A stretch of DNA of 64,000 nt, from the NCBI GenBank assembly GCA_040901765.1, contig JBBDYG010000124.1:62001-126000 (forward strand), in the 5' to 3' direction. Positions 43,745 through 52,942 of this stretch are shown piece by piece. A program made the position numbers and the translations under genes. The first letter of the stretch is position 1. The number at the start of each line of letters is the position of its first letter. This DNA comes from JBBDYG01 sp040901765. GTDB lineage: Bacteria; Planctomycetota; Planctomycetia; Pirellulales; Lacipirellulaceae. The notes below the pieces were generated by a model, which saw nothing but the letters and a program-made list of their open reading frames with translations, had not been told where the DNA came from and did not search any database.

Positions 43745-45088
43745 ATGGGTCTCGTAACCGATCGGCGTAAATTTTTGCAGGCGTCCACGGCAGTCGGCGT
43801 GGGATATTGGGTGGCGAGCGGCGTGCAGGCCGCCGTTTCCAAGTCGCCCAACGAACAGATTCAGGTAGGTTGTATCGGAGTCGGCGGCAAGGGCGATTCC
43901 GACACCAAAGACGCGGCGCGGCTGGGCAAGATTATGGCTCTGTGCGACGTGGACAAGACCACGCTCGACGGCATGGCCGGCGTCATGAAGACCGAGCATA
44001 ACTTCGCCGACTATCGCGAGTTGCTCGACACGATGGGCGACAAGATCGACGCGGTGACGGTCAGCACGCCGGACCACATGCACGCGATCATTGCGGCCAC
44101 GGCGATGAAGAACGGCAAGGCCGTTTACTGTCAGAAGCCCGTGACCCGCACGATCTACGAAGCTCGCCGGCTGGGCGAGATCGCCCGCGAGACGGGCGTC
44201 GCGACCCAGATGGGCAACCAGCACACGGCGCATCCCGCGATGCGCAAGCTGGCCGCGCAGATCAAGGCCGGCCAGGTTGGCAATGTGAAGGAAGTTCACA
44301 TCTGGACGAACCGGCCCGTTTGGCCGCAAGGTGAGCGCCGGCCCTTGATGACGGCGCCGCCAAGTAGTGTCGCGTGGGACTTGTGGCTCGGCGTCGCTCC
44401 GTTCCGCGCCTATGGCGACGGCTATCATCCCTTCAAGTGGCGCGGCTGGTGGGACTTCGGCACCGGCGCGTTGGGCGACATGGCTTGCCACACCTGCAAC
44501 TTGCCGTTCATGGCCCTCAACATGCGCGACCCGATTGCGGTCGAAGCCGAAGCGGCCGAGCACGACGGCGACAGTTATCCGGCGTGGTCGCGAATCAAGT
44601 ACGAGTTCCCCGAACTCGACGGCCGCGGTGCGTTTCTGATGTACTGGTACGATGGCGGCCAATTGCCGTCGAAGGAACTGTTCGCCGGCGTGACGCACAC
44701 GACCGAGAACAACGGCGAAGACGTGCCGCCGCCGCACAACAGCGGCGTGATTTTTGTGGGCGACAAGGCGAAGATGTACGTCGCCGGCGACTACGCCGAG
44801 TTGGGCCACCAGATTGTGGGCGACGTCGAGGAAATGGATGTGGAATTCGTCCGCTCGCCGGGCCACAACAAAGAGTGGTTCGACGCGATCCGCGATCCGA
44901 AGAAGCCGGCCGTATCGAACTTTCCCGACTACGCGGGGCCGCTTACCGAGACGATCTTGCTCGGCAACCTGGCCGTTTGGAAGCGCGGCCGGGTGGAATG
45001 GGATCCCAAGAATCTCAAGCCGCTCAACGACCCGTCGCTGGAACGGATCGTCAAGCCGACGTACCACAACGGGTACGAGGCGATCTGA
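43745..45088 (+). CDS. Tat-exported Gfo/Idh/MocA oxidoreductase
   Basis: From ATG 43745 after AGGAG, the N-terminus has a Tat motif (DRRKFLQAS), then an NAD(P)-binding Rossmann domain (IQVGCIGVGGKGDSD, ALCDVDKTTLDG, STPDHMHAIIAATAM) and a C-terminal alpha/beta domain with CQKPVTRTIYEARRLGE and GNQHTAHPAMRKL. Planctomycetes have large families of these, thought to oxidise sugars in the periplasm. A strong terminator follows at 45120-45144. Confidence 0.9.
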   Translation: MGLVTDRRKFLQASTAVGVGYWVASGVQAAVSKSPNEQIQVGCIGVGGKGDSDTKDAARLGKIMALCDVDKTTLDGMAGVMKTEHNFADYRELLDTMGDKIDAVTVSTPDHMHAIIAATAMKNGKAVYCQKPVTRTIYEARRLGEIARETGVATQMGNQHTAHPAMRKLAAQIKAGQVGNVKEVHIWTNRPVWPQGERRPLMTAPPSSVAWDLWLGVAPFRAYGDGYHPFKWRGWWDFGTGALGDMACHTCNLPFMALNMRDPIAVEAEAAEHDGDSYPAWSRIKYEFPELDGRGAFLMYWYDGGQLPSKELFAGVTHTTENNGEDVPPPHNSGVIFVGDKAKMYVAGDYAELGHQIVGDVEEMDVEFVRSPGHNKEWFDAIRDPKKPAVSNFPDYAGPLTETILLGNLAVWKRGRVEWDPKNLKPLNDPSLERIVKPTYHNGYEAI

Positions 45089-45119
45089 CGCGGCGCGATA
45101 GTAAACAACGCACAACGAC

Positions 45120-45144
45120 GGGGAGCGAAAGCTCCCCGTTTTTG
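45120..45144 (+). terminator. Rho-independent terminator after the Gfo/Idh/MocA gene
   Basis: A GC-rich stem CGGGGAGC-GAAA-GCTCCCCG is directly followed by TTTTT. It is 31 bases after the stop codon of the oxidoreductase gene. Confidence 0.9.
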
Positions 45145-45210
45145 TTGGGGGGTCGGGTTCGGTAACTATCATGTAGGACGCCTCTCCCCAAATACGGCGG
45201 CGCATCTGTA

Positions 45211-45880
45211 CAAGCCGGAGGCTTGGCAGCCATTAGCCGGCGGTAAGCGCAAGCGCCACCGCCGGAATCGAGTTCCTATTTCTTTAGCACCCCGGAAGGG
45301 GTGCCAGCAAATGGATATATCTCAATGGCTTCAACCTATCTGAGTCTGCACTATCATTTGGTTTTTAGCACCAAGGACCGCCAAAGGATGATCGGAGACA
45401 CATGGGCAGAGGAGTTGCACTAGTATCTTGGCGGAACGGTCAAGGGACTTGGTGGCTTCTCGCAAGGCATCGGTGGGACGGCTGACCACGTTCACCTACT
45501 GGTGGGGCTAAAGGCAACGCATTGCTTGGCCGACTTCATGCGTGAATTGAAGAAGGCTTCTTCAATCTGGGTGCATGAACAACTGAATCGGCCGAAATTC
45601 TCGTGGCAGGAAGGTTACGCCGCGTTTACAGTGAGCGCCACGGCACGTTCGGGCGTGAAGCGATACATTAAGAATCAGGCGGAGCATCACCGGCGAAAAA
45701 CTTTCCGTGAAGAACTTATTGAAATGCTGCAAATGGCCGGCGTTGAGTTCGATCCACAGTACCTCGACTGATCTTTCAGCACTGCTGGCACCCCTGCCGG
45801 GGTGCTGCGTTTGTTGGCTTTCTGTCCGGCGGTGGCGCTGGCGCTTACCGCCGGCTAATGGCTGCCAAGCCTCCGGCTTG
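45211..45880 (+). mobile_element. IS200/RAYT element with inverted hairpin ends
   Basis: Both ends carry the same motif in opposite direction: CAAGCCGGAGGCTTGGCAGC at the left and its complement ending CCTCCGGCTTG at the right. Inside these, CCGGCGGTAAGCGCAAGCGCCACCGCCGG-type hairpins follow on each side, then GCACCCC-hairpin. It holds the transposase at 45325-45771. Related elements without transposase are at 50211-50421, 54153-54365 and 56862-57064. Confidence 0.88.
45325..45771 (+). pseudogene. IS200/RAYT-type Y1 transposase with one in-frame stop
   Basis: From ATG 45325 the frame encodes a 148-residue REP-associated Y1 transposase (TYLSLHYHLVFSTKDR, TADHVHLLVG, EGYAAFTVS). The HuH pair His55/His57 and catalytic Tyr114 (KRYIKNQAEHH) are intact. 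Codon 33 is TAG (45421-45423), inside LH-stop-YLGGTVKGLGG, where homologues have a sense codon. A single change (GAG to TAG) would explain it. The element is probably inactive. Confidence 0.85.
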
Positions 45881-45920
45881 ATGAACGAATTTTGTAATTG
45901 AGTCGATCGGCAATGCGGGC

Positions 45921-47951
45921 TTAACTATCATGTTTCTCGTTCGTCATCAGCGACACCAGCCACACCGTCGCAAAGCCCAGCGGGATGGTGACGATTCCCG
46001 GCTGGCTGAATGGCACCCAGGCGGCGTCGGGGGAGAGGCCGTAGACATCTTTGAAGGTGTCGGCGCTTAAGAGAATCCATCCGAGCGAGGAGATCATGCC
46101 GACGAGGATGCCGGCGATGATGCCCTGGCGGGTGGTGCCTTTCCAGAACAGGAGCATGGCGAGCGAGGGCATATTCGCGCCAGCGGCGACGCTGAATGCC
46201 CAGCCGACGAGGAACGATACGTTCATCTTCTCAAACAGGATGCCGAGGACGATCGCTACCAGGCCGACACACACGGCCGCGATGCGGCCGATGCGGACCT
46301 TGGTGTGGTCGTTAAGCTCTAGCCGCAAGAAGCCCGAGAGCAGATCGTGAACGACCGCGCCTGAAGCGGCGACGATCAGCCCCGCCACGGTGCCCAGGAC
46401 CGTGGTGAACGCGATTGCCGAAATGATCGCGAAGAGCAGCTCGCCGAAGCTGCGGGCGAGGAGCGGGGCGGCCATGTTCGAGTTCGTAACGTCGAGCGCG
46501 CCGCTGGTCATTGCCCCCAGGCCGATGTAGAGCGTCAGCACGTAAAAGAACCCGATGCTGCCGATGCCGACGACGGTGCTCTTGCGGGCGGCGGCTTGGT
46601 CCTTCACCGTGTAATAACGAATGAGAATATGGGGCAGCGACGCGGTGCCCAGGAAGAGCGCGAGCATCAGCGACAAAAAGTTGAGCTTGTACCACACGCC
46701 TTCTTGCCGCAGGCCGGAAAAATATTGACCGGGGGTCATCACATCGGCGCCGCTGGTCGGATTGGGATAGTAGATGGTGGTGACGGCGCCGTCGACGCCG
46801 CGGATTTTCTCCTTGTCTTCCACCCATAGCAGAACGGTGCTCTGTTGCATCTCGCGGAGGAACGAGAATGGACCGAGCGGGCCGGTGGCGTCGCGGTCGC
46901 CGGCAAGCTCGACGATGGTGCCGACGGGGAAGAGATCGGTCTCGCCTTCCCCCAGACCTTGAGGAAGTCCGTTGGCGAGTTTCTTGCCGTCGGCGGTAGT
47001 GGTGATCGTTTGGGACTGGTAGTAGATTGTCGCGAGCGCATTCGGGTGGCTGGGGTCGGAGCGCAGCGCAGCCCCCAGCGAACCCTGAGCAGACGTGGAA
47101 CTCGAGCTGCCCTCTTGTGCATTCGGGCGTGTTTGCGCTTCTGCTGGGGGCTGCGCCTGCTGGCTTCGACCCCAGCCACCCCACTCGCTTTCTCGCCAGA
47201 CGATGACCGCGTTCGTTTCCGGATCGCGCGTTCGCACATAGGGCCTTCCCTCCCATGCTGTGCCCTCGTTGGGCAGCACGAGTGCTGAATCGAACGACTG
47301 CGCAACGCGGGGCGGCTGCGATGCATCCTGCGTTTGCAAACCGCGGTTGAGAATGAGCACCGTGAGCACCGCACTGAACACCACGAGCAGCGACCCTTTG
47401 AGAAACTGCACGTAGGTGGTCGAGACCATGCCGGCGGTAACGACGATCAGCATGACAATGGCGCCGACGAGGCAGACTCCTACCACATGGGAGAAACCAA
47501 GCAGCGGCTTCACGAGCGCGCCAGCGCCGACCATCTGCGGAATCAGATAGAACAGGCTCACCACGAGCGTGCTGATTCCGGCGGCGAGCTTGATGCCGGG
47601 CGATTGAAACTTTGCGTCGAGCGCGTCGGCGAACGTGTATTTGCCGAGCCGCTTGAGCGGTTCGGCAACGACCAGCAGCGCGACGATCCAGCCGGCGAGG
47701 TATCCGATAGAGTAGAGAAACCCGTCGTAGCCGCTAAAGGCGATCATGCCGCAGATGCCGAGGAACGACGCGGCGGAGAGGTAATCGCCGGCAAACGCCA
47801 CGCCGTTTACGAACCAGTGAATCTGCCCGCCGGCGGCGAAGTAGCTGTGGGCCGAGCGGGTGCGGCGGCCGAGATAAAAACTCAGGCCCAGTGTAACGGC
47901 GACAAACAGGGCAAACACGGCGATGGCCGTGGCGGAGGGGGTGTAGATCAC
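45921..47951 (-). CDS. Sodium:solute symporter (acetate permease-like) with a repeat insert
   Basis: From GTG 47951, 676 residues with about 13 helices. It matches the ActP-like SSS family: SAHSYFAAGGQIHWFVNGVAFAGDYLSAASFLGI, YDGFLYSIGYLAGWIVALL and, later, YTVKDQAAARKSTVVGI. These proteins import acetate or related acids with Na+. A loop of about 150 residues between helices 6 and 7 is unusual; part of it is encoded by the palindrome at 47046-47180. The start overlaps the stop of the DUF485 gene (GTGA). Confidence 0.9.
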   Translation of the reverse strand: MIYTPSATAIAVFALFVAVTLGLSFYLGRRTRSAHSYFAAGGQIHWFVNGVAFAGDYLSAASFLGICGMIAFSGYDGFLYSIGYLAGWIVALLVVAEPLKRLGKYTFADALDAKFQSPGIKLAAGISTLVVSLFYLIPQMVGAGALVKPLLGFSHVVGVCLVGAIVMLIVVTAGMVSTTYVQFLKGSLLVVFSAVLTVLILNRGLQTQDASQPPRVAQSFDSALVLPNEGTAWEGRPYVRTRDPETNAVIVWRESEWGGWGRSQQAQPPAEAQTRPNAQEGSSSSTSAQGSLGAALRSDPSHPNALATIYYQSQTITTTADGKKLANGLPQGLGEGETDLFPVGTIVELAGDRDATGPLGPFSFLREMQQSTVLLWVEDKEKIRGVDGAVTTIYYPNPTSGADVMTPGQYFSGLRQEGVWYKLNFLSLMLALFLGTASLPHILIRYYTVKDQAAARKSTVVGIGSIGFFYVLTLYIGLGAMTSGALDVTNSNMAAPLLARSFGELLFAIISAIAFTTVLGTVAGLIVAASGAVVHDLLSGFLRLELNDHTKVRIGRIAAVCVGLVAIVLGILFEKMNVSFLVGWAFSVAAGANMPSLAMLLFWKGTTRQGIIAGILVGMISSLGWILLSADTFKDVYGLSPDAAWVPFSQPGIVTIPLGFATVWLVSLMTNEKHDS
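47046..47180. repeat. GTGGCTGGGGTCG inverted repeat inserted in the symporter gene
   Basis: The 135 bases (45 codons) share the arms and general size of the intergenic copy at 2252-2378 and keep the reading frame open. The encoded segment is polar and Ser/Gln-rich (GRSQQAQPPAEAQ, SSSSTSAQGSLGAAL), unlike the flanking sequence. Confidence 0.85.
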
Positions 47952-48247
47952 GACCGCTCCTTTCCGTCGCTCGGTTTTGCGCGGCACAGCCAAGCGTAGA
48001 ACAAAGCGATGACGAAGGCGGAGACGATCAGGCCGAAGCCGTACAGGATGGCCACATTCACGCCGCCCCAGCCGATGGCCCGCATCACGTCGATCCGAAA
48101 CGCGACCAACATGCAGTAGGCAACGTAGACGGCCAGGTACGCGAGGAACAGCCACCAGCCGACGCGGGCATTCCGCGCGATGATTGCCGCATCTTCCGAC
48201 TCGTGCTGTGCCGGAGCGTGATTAAAACCCGCCATGCGTGTGTCCAT
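47948..48247 (-). CDS. DUF485 membrane protein
   Basis: A 99-residue protein with two membrane helices matching DUF485 (VGWWLFLAYLAVYVAYCMLV, YGFGLIVSAFVIALFYAWLC). DUF485 genes are co-transcribed with acetate permease-like symporters, as here (GTGA overlap). A helper role in assembly or regulation is inferred. Confidence 0.88.
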   Translation of the reverse strand: MDTRMAGFNHAPAQHESEDAAIIARNARVGWWLFLAYLAVYVAYCMLVAFRIDVMRAIGWGGVNVAILYGFGLIVSAFVIALFYAWLCRAKPSDGKERS

Positions 48248-48249
48248 TA

Positions 48250-49000
48250 TAATCTTGTGAGGAGTGGTCGATGGAGATGTTTGTACGCCTAATGCGCAGT
48301 GGTTGCCAGTCCCGCGGTGGAAATAGTTGTAGGCACTCTCCGAGTGCCGTCACGGAAGTGAGCCGTGCCTGACTGATACCCCAGCAACACGATTTCGGGC
48401 GATTAGCTTTCAGCTTGAGATGACTTTCTTTCTTCTTGTTCTTCAGGAGGTTAAGTGGGTCACAAGCTATGGTGAGCGTTTCCTAAACAGCCGCAAAGCG
48501 GCGACCGTCAATATCCAGGGGCGTCAGCCCTCGTTGTACTATGCAATTGTTGCATTCCTACCGCGAAGCGGTTTCGCCCTCCAGCCCAGGGTTGGTCGCC
48601 ACGGCGACCTACCCTGGGTACATGCCGAATTTGATCGCATTTACCCCAACGGGGTTACGGCCTCCGGCGTAACCCCGTTGGGGTAAAGCATGCGCAGAGT
48701 CAGTCAACCCAGGGTAGTCCGCCACGGCGGACAACCCTGGGCTGGAGGGCGCAACGCCCTTGGCGTAAAAACACCCCACGATCGCGATGAAATTCCTATT
48801 CGCGACTTGTGTAGTACAATGAGGGCTGACGCCCCTGGCTATTAACTTCCGGCCCGTTGGGCCTGATCGCTCTCAACTACCCATGAAGTTTCCGGAAGAA
48901 CCGTTCTTCTGGCTGACGGCTGAGATCTGACGGCACTCTTTACCACGCCCATCGAAGACTCTGGGCGTGCCACCCCGAAGTTCGATTGATATTCTGAACA
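48250..49000. other. Gene-free region of nested palindromic repeats
   Basis: Visible repeats include CAGCCCAGGGTTGGTCGCCA (48592) and its complement to 48747, TTTACCCCAACGGGGTTACG near 48640 with its complement GTAACCCCGTTGGGGTAAAG, and CGCCACGGCGACC/GTCCGCCACGGCGGAC hairpins. These look like several stacked intergenic repeats. No open frame here looks real. Confidence 0.7.
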
Positions 49001-49480
49001 TCAATCGCTCGAACAGCCAGCGCGAGTTGCGAGTACCTTGGCGGTGGCTCTGGGACAATCCCGGGCGAATCCTGGTGGAATCTCCCTTGGCGATTGCGAC
49101 GGCTGCTGACCGGCGCGACGAAGCTCCTCCAAAAAGCTCGGCCCTTCGTCCGCTTGGTGTATCTGAAAGCCGTGGTCGTCACGCATGCTGGCTAGTTCGC
49201 GTCGGCGGTCGTCTTCGCGCCGGATCATCCAACTGGCGGCGCGCCATTTGGAGCCGGCTTCTTTGTGCATGATAAAGAACGGCATGAGCATGGCCTGGGC
49301 CTTGGCTTCGCAGACTTGCTGGCGGAACCGGGGATTGCGCTTTCGCTCAAGTTGCAGCGTGCGGACGCTGCACTGAAGGCACTCGGCAGCTTCGCCGAGG
49401 GTGCCTCCTTTGGCGAGAATTGCGCAGACTACTCGGCGTTTGGCATCGTTTAGAATGGGTGTACGACCGCGTTTCGACAT
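49001..49480 (-). CDS. Helix-turn-helix protein, terminase-small-subunit-like or transposon-associated
   Basis: From ATG 49480 (good RBS GGAAAGGA) the 159-residue protein begins SKRGRTPILNDAKRRVVCAIL and has a helix-turn-helix GGTLGEAAECLQCSVRTLQLE, then a basic helical region ending RREDDRRREL. Proteins of this type occur in planctomycete genomes, sometimes near mobile DNA. The domain is sure, the role is not. Confidence 0.6.
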   Translation of the reverse strand: MSKRGRTPILNDAKRRVVCAILAKGGTLGEAAECLQCSVRTLQLERKRNPRFRQQVCEAKAQAMLMPFFIMHKEAGSKWRAASWMIRREDDRRRELASMRDDHGFQIHQADEGPSFLEELRRAGQQPSQSPREIPPGFARDCPRATAKVLATRAGCSSD

Positions 49481-49543
49481 GGCTGAATTCCTTTCCTTTA
49501 TCAGGGGGCTGGTTCGTTTCGTTGATGCGCGTGCCCCGAACAA

Positions 49544-49980
49544 CTCTCACTTGTGTTTGCGAATCAATTCGGCAGTGCGCATCGGAGGGAGTGAGGCAGT
49601 AAGTCGTGAGACAGCAAATCGTTGCGATGATTGAGGCAAGAGGATCGGGGGAGATTTGTTTCGTTGGTTGTTGCGCGAGAGCGAAATTATTCGCGCTCCT
49701 TGGCTGCCCGGAACGCGCCTCGGCGCGCACCGCGAGCAATGACTGCCGCGCGGGCGACAGCCTCGGTGCAAGCGCGCACCGCGAACGGTCCGAAATCAAA
49801 CGTGTTTGAGTTCGGAATGCGGAATTTAGTGTGATGGCGAGCCGGGCGGCGGTCGGGCGGTAGGGGGCATAGGAATGTGAGATGTGAGATGTGAGAAAGC
49901 AACGGGCAGTCGGCTGTCGGCCAGAGGGGAAATGTCTTCTGGCTGAGAGCCAATAGCCGCCAGCCGACAGCACTAACAAC
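49544..49980. other. Gene-free region
   Basis: Short direct repeats such as GAGATGTGAGATGTGAGA and a GCTGTCGGC-type motif are seen near 49880-49960. I see no supported gene. Confidence 0.6.
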
Positions 49981-50026
49981 AAAAAAGCCCGCGGCGGGAA
50001 CCACTTATGGGTTCCCGCCGCGGGCT
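49981..50026 (-). terminator. Strong rho-independent terminator of the candidate small RNA
   Basis: The stem AGCCCGCGGCGGGAACC/GGTTCCCGCCGCGGGCT (about 17 bp, loop CATAAGT) is followed on the minus strand by TTTTTT. Confidence 0.85.
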
Positions 50027-50106
50027 CTTAGGATGCCGGCCCCCTTGTTTTCCGAAGGAAACTCGAAGGAGCCGGCTCGGCTCGATACCTGGCGTATAGA
50101 TACGCC
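49981..50106 (-). ncRNA. Candidate structured small RNA with its own promoter and terminator
   Basis: On the minus strand a promoter (50110-50138) is followed by about 126 bases with no coding signs. The predicted RNA would fold into three hairpins: GGCGTATCTATACGCC at the 5' end, a GCCGGC...GCCGGC stem (50035-50076) enclosing CTTCC-like loops, and a terminator stem of about 17 bp (GCCCGCGGCGGGAACC with its complement) followed by TTTTTT. This promoter-to-terminator unit is typical of a stand-alone small RNA. I do not recognise a known family. Confidence 0.65.
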
Positions 50107-50109
50107 TGT

Positions 50110-50138
50110 ATAGTAACAGATCGCGAGGGGAATGTCAA
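50110..50138 (-). promoter_or_regulatory. Sigma-70-type promoter of the candidate small RNA
   Basis: Reading the minus strand, TTGACA (50138-50133) is followed after 17 bases by TACTAT (50115-50110). Both boxes are close to consensus and the spacing is ideal. The expected start is at about 50103-50106. Confidence 0.75.
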
Positions 50139-50210
50139 GCGGGAAACGTGAGTCAGCAGTGGCACGGCGCGCAGTAAATTCGTGAGTGGCAAGCTCATTT
50201 GGGTGGCGGC

Positions 50211-50421
50211 TTCACCCCGGAGGGGTGATATCCATTAGCCGGTGGTCGCGAAGCGCACCACCGGAAGTCATGCATTCGGGAAGGACGACCCCGCAAGGGG
50301 TCGCAGCAGTACGGATGCAAGCAGCTTGCTGGCACCCTTCCAGGGTGCTCGCTTTGTAGGGTCGGTCGACCGGTGGTGCGTTGCGCGACCACCGGCTAAT
50401 CGCTGCCAAGCCTCCGGCTTG
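50211..50421 (+). mobile_element. Non-autonomous RAYT-type element (MITE-like), copy 2
   Basis: Left end CACCCCGGAGGGGTGATATC and ATTAGCCGGTGGTCGCGAAG; right end CGACCACCGGCTAATCGCTG followed by CCAAGCCTCCGGCTTG. A central hairpin GGCACCCTTCCAGGGTGC matches the element at 45211. About 210 bases with no transposase. Confidence 0.85.
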
Positions 50422-50500
50422 AATGCAAGAACATCGTGCTGGTGCTCAGGACTTTCGGATAGCGTCGGGCTAATAAGCGCGACTGGCCGCTTTCTTTCCT

Positions 50501-52720
50501 TCACTCTCCCGGGTGATACGACCTAATGGCATTTTCCAACACCTCTTCGCGGTAAAACCAAGCGGGTTTGAGTTTTTGTTCGGAGAAGTAGCGGGCCTGG
50601 TCGAAGTAGTGTTGCGATTGAGGATCGGAACTCGCGCCGAACTGGACGGCGGAGGCGGCCTGCACGCGGTCGCCGAATTCCACCACTCCCAAGTAGCACG
50701 ACCCGACGACTGCGTACCGCGAGGGGCTGATCCAGGGAATGCTGGGCGTTGAATAGACCGTGTAGACAATGCCGAGTGGTCCCGGTGCGCCCGCGCAAGG
50801 AAAGCTTAGCGTCTCGCGGTTGAAGGCGAGCGCGGCCGATTTCACGTCTGGCTTGTCGGCGACGCGCTGGATGCGATGCACGTTGCCCCACGGAACTTTC
50901 CAGTTGCCGTGGATCAACCGGAGCTTGTTGGCCGTGGCGGCCAGGGCCTCAAGCTGCTGCGCGAGGTTGTCGGTGTATTTCGATTTCAGCGTTTCGCCCG
51001 GGTAGGAGCCTTCGTGCAACTCCTCGTACCATTCGACGCAGAGGGTTGTCTGAGTCGAGTCGACGGTCGCCCGGCAGTCCCAGTCGAGAAGGTGGTCGAG
51101 GTAGGGTTGAATTCGACGGGCGGCATCGGGATGGGACGCGCTGTAGTCGCGGAATGCACGCTCGAAGTCGGGCAGTTGTGTCAGCGGCCAGTAGAGCCGG
51201 GTATCGAACGCGAGTTCTTGAAATCGCTCGAACGTGACATCCGACGCCTCGCTGAGCAGCTTGCGCGAGATTTGGGCGCGGCGTTTCTGAAAATCGGCGT
51301 CTTCAAACATGTAGCTGGGGAAGAGGCTGCGGTCGGGATTCTCGTCGTGCGTCGTCGTGAACGGGCTGGTGTTGCAACTCTGCACGTAACCGCATCGCGG
51401 ATTCAGCACTTGCGGCAGTTGATCGATGGTGTGCGTTCCGCGCCACTCGGTCGCGGAGGTCGTGCCGTCCACTGAGGAAGTCCAATCGAAAGCCGGATCG
51501 CGAATGGGAATGGTGCCGTTGTACAAGTACAGAATGTTGCCTTCGCGATCGGCGTAAACCACGTTGAAGAGCGGCAATGCACAGTAGCCAATCGCTTGCT
51601 TCCACTCCTCGAAGTTTTTGGCGCGAACCATTCCCATCGCCTGGTCGACACGGCGGAGGTCGAATATGCCGGCGACGTTGGCCGCGAGATAAGTTTGGTC
51701 ATCCAGCTTTCGCACCAACGGCCCGTGGTGGGTTTTGCGGAAGACGACCGGACGCTGCTCGACCTTGGATCGCTTCCGGACGCCGATCGTCTCAGTCCAC
51801 TCGGTTGCCAGTCGATGTCCGTCGTCGAACCGGTACGCGAGCGGGTTATCGGGCGAATCGAACACGACTTTCCAAGTGTCCGCGTTATCGGGTTCGCTGA
51901 CGGTGTAGGTCCATCCGAGGTTTTCGTTGTGGCCGAGCGTGGGAATGGGCGATCCGAAAAAGCAGGCGCCCGACATGCGAATCGATTCTTCACTGTCGAG
52001 ATGGGCTTCGTAGAACTGCCCCCAACCGAACCAGGGCTGGTGCGGATTGATGAGGAGCATGGCGTTGCCGCTGGCGGTCTTCGAGGGTCCGATCGCCCAC
52101 GCATTCGAGCCGACGGCGGCTTGGGCGGCCTCCTCGAAGGGAGTCATTCGATCGGAAACGGGCTGCTCCGTCGTTTTCGAGTCGAAGAGAATTTGCGGAC
52201 GGCCCGCATGGGTCGCGCCGTAGGCGAAATCGAGAAGCAAGTGCCGATCGATCGCCAGCGCCATCCACGGTTCGAATTGCTGAATCAGCCGGCGGGGCGT
52301 TTCGGGATGATGCTTGAGATACCAGTTGATGCCCTGCGCATAGGCGCGGGCAAGCTGCTGGTTCCCGGCCGACAGTTTTTCAAAGTCGGCCTTCGATCGC
52401 GGGACGATTTCGAAGGCGCGATTGAGCAAGTCGCTCGCGAGTCCGCTCTCGCCGGCCACTTCGGCATAGCGGCCGAGCGCCCGGATCGTGGTGTCTTCGA
52501 GTTGCCAGAAGTAGTCCTCGGCCTGGGCGTAACCCATTCCAAAGACGACCGACGCGTCCGTCGGTCCCAGAATATGGGGAACCCCCCACTCGTCGCGGTG
52601 GATCGTGACCGCTTGCGCGAGCGCCGCGGAGTCGTCTGTCGCCGGTGGCTCCGCGCGGGCGAACGAAACGCACGCAACGACCAGGCAGCAGATTCCAACG
52701 CGATGAAAATGCGAGTTCAT
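50501..52720 (-). CDS. Exported penicillin acylase-like Ntn hydrolase
   Basis: From ATG 52720 (739 residues). A signal peptide (ICCLVVACVSFARA) precedes the alpha part (RDEWGVPHILGPTDASVVFGMG, AQAEDYFWQLEDTTIRALGR). The autoprocessing site VGSNAWAIG near residue 200 has the Ser that becomes the N-terminal nucleophile; NPHQPWFGWGQFYEAHL follows. The family cleaves acyl groups from amines, including acyl-homoserine lactones. The natural substrate cannot be told from the sequence. Confidence 0.9.
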   Translation of the reverse strand: MNSHFHRVGICCLVVACVSFARAEPPATDDSAALAQAVTIHRDEWGVPHILGPTDASVVFGMGYAQAEDYFWQLEDTTIRALGRYAEVAGESGLASDLLNRAFEIVPRSKADFEKLSAGNQQLARAYAQGINWYLKHHPETPRRLIQQFEPWMALAIDRHLLLDFAYGATHAGRPQILFDSKTTEQPVSDRMTPFEEAAQAAVGSNAWAIGPSKTASGNAMLLINPHQPWFGWGQFYEAHLDSEESIRMSGACFFGSPIPTLGHNENLGWTYTVSEPDNADTWKVVFDSPDNPLAYRFDDGHRLATEWTETIGVRKRSKVEQRPVVFRKTHHGPLVRKLDDQTYLAANVAGIFDLRRVDQAMGMVRAKNFEEWKQAIGYCALPLFNVVYADREGNILYLYNGTIPIRDPAFDWTSSVDGTTSATEWRGTHTIDQLPQVLNPRCGYVQSCNTSPFTTTHDENPDRSLFPSYMFEDADFQKRRAQISRKLLSEASDVTFERFQELAFDTRLYWPLTQLPDFERAFRDYSASHPDAARRIQPYLDHLLDWDCRATVDSTQTTLCVEWYEELHEGSYPGETLKSKYTDNLAQQLEALAATANKLRLIHGNWKVPWGNVHRIQRVADKPDVKSAALAFNRETLSFPCAGAPGPLGIVYTVYSTPSIPWISPSRYAVVGSCYLGVVEFGDRVQAASAVQFGASSDPQSQHYFDQARYFSEQKLKPAWFYREEVLENAIRSYHPGE

Positions 52721-52881
52721 TCGGCGTGTGCCTGGAGTGTTGAAGAATAGCGCAAACATGCGGTTCCGATCGATGATTATGACGGGAGCAACCAGGGGGG
52801 ATGATACCATTTAGCGTACCGGCTGGGTGGGATGATTGCCAACCTTGGACACGATGGTCCAGGTGATCAGGGTTGAATCCA

Positions 52882-52932
52882 GAGTGGCACGAGTCTCCGA
52901 CTCGTGAATTCACGAGTCGGAGACTCGTGCTA
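52882..52932. repeat. Perfect palindromic repeat upstream of the 52943 gene
   Basis: GTGGCACGAGTCTCCGACTC and the following GTG pair with CACGAGTCGGAGACTCGTGC around AATT. It ends about ten bases before the next start codon and could form a hairpin near the ribosome binding site. Confidence 0.85.
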
Positions 52933-52942
52933 CAATGTCCCC

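Noticed and set aside
43118..45205. Long open frame (695 codons) on the minus strand over the Gfo/Idh/MocA gene
   Set aside because: The plus-strand gene has a Tat signal, RBS and terminator; the minus frame is a shadow.
45502..45771. A stand-alone 89-residue protein
   Set aside because: It is the 3' part of the transposase after the TAG codon, with the N-terminal half in the same frame upstream.
49544..49980. Several short open frames in both directions
   Set aside because: No RBS, motif or codon pattern supports them; direct repeats are present.
51596..52750. Open frame of 384 codons opposite the penicillin acylase-like gene
   Set aside because: Antisense shadow; the minus-strand gene carries the signal peptide and autoprocessing site.
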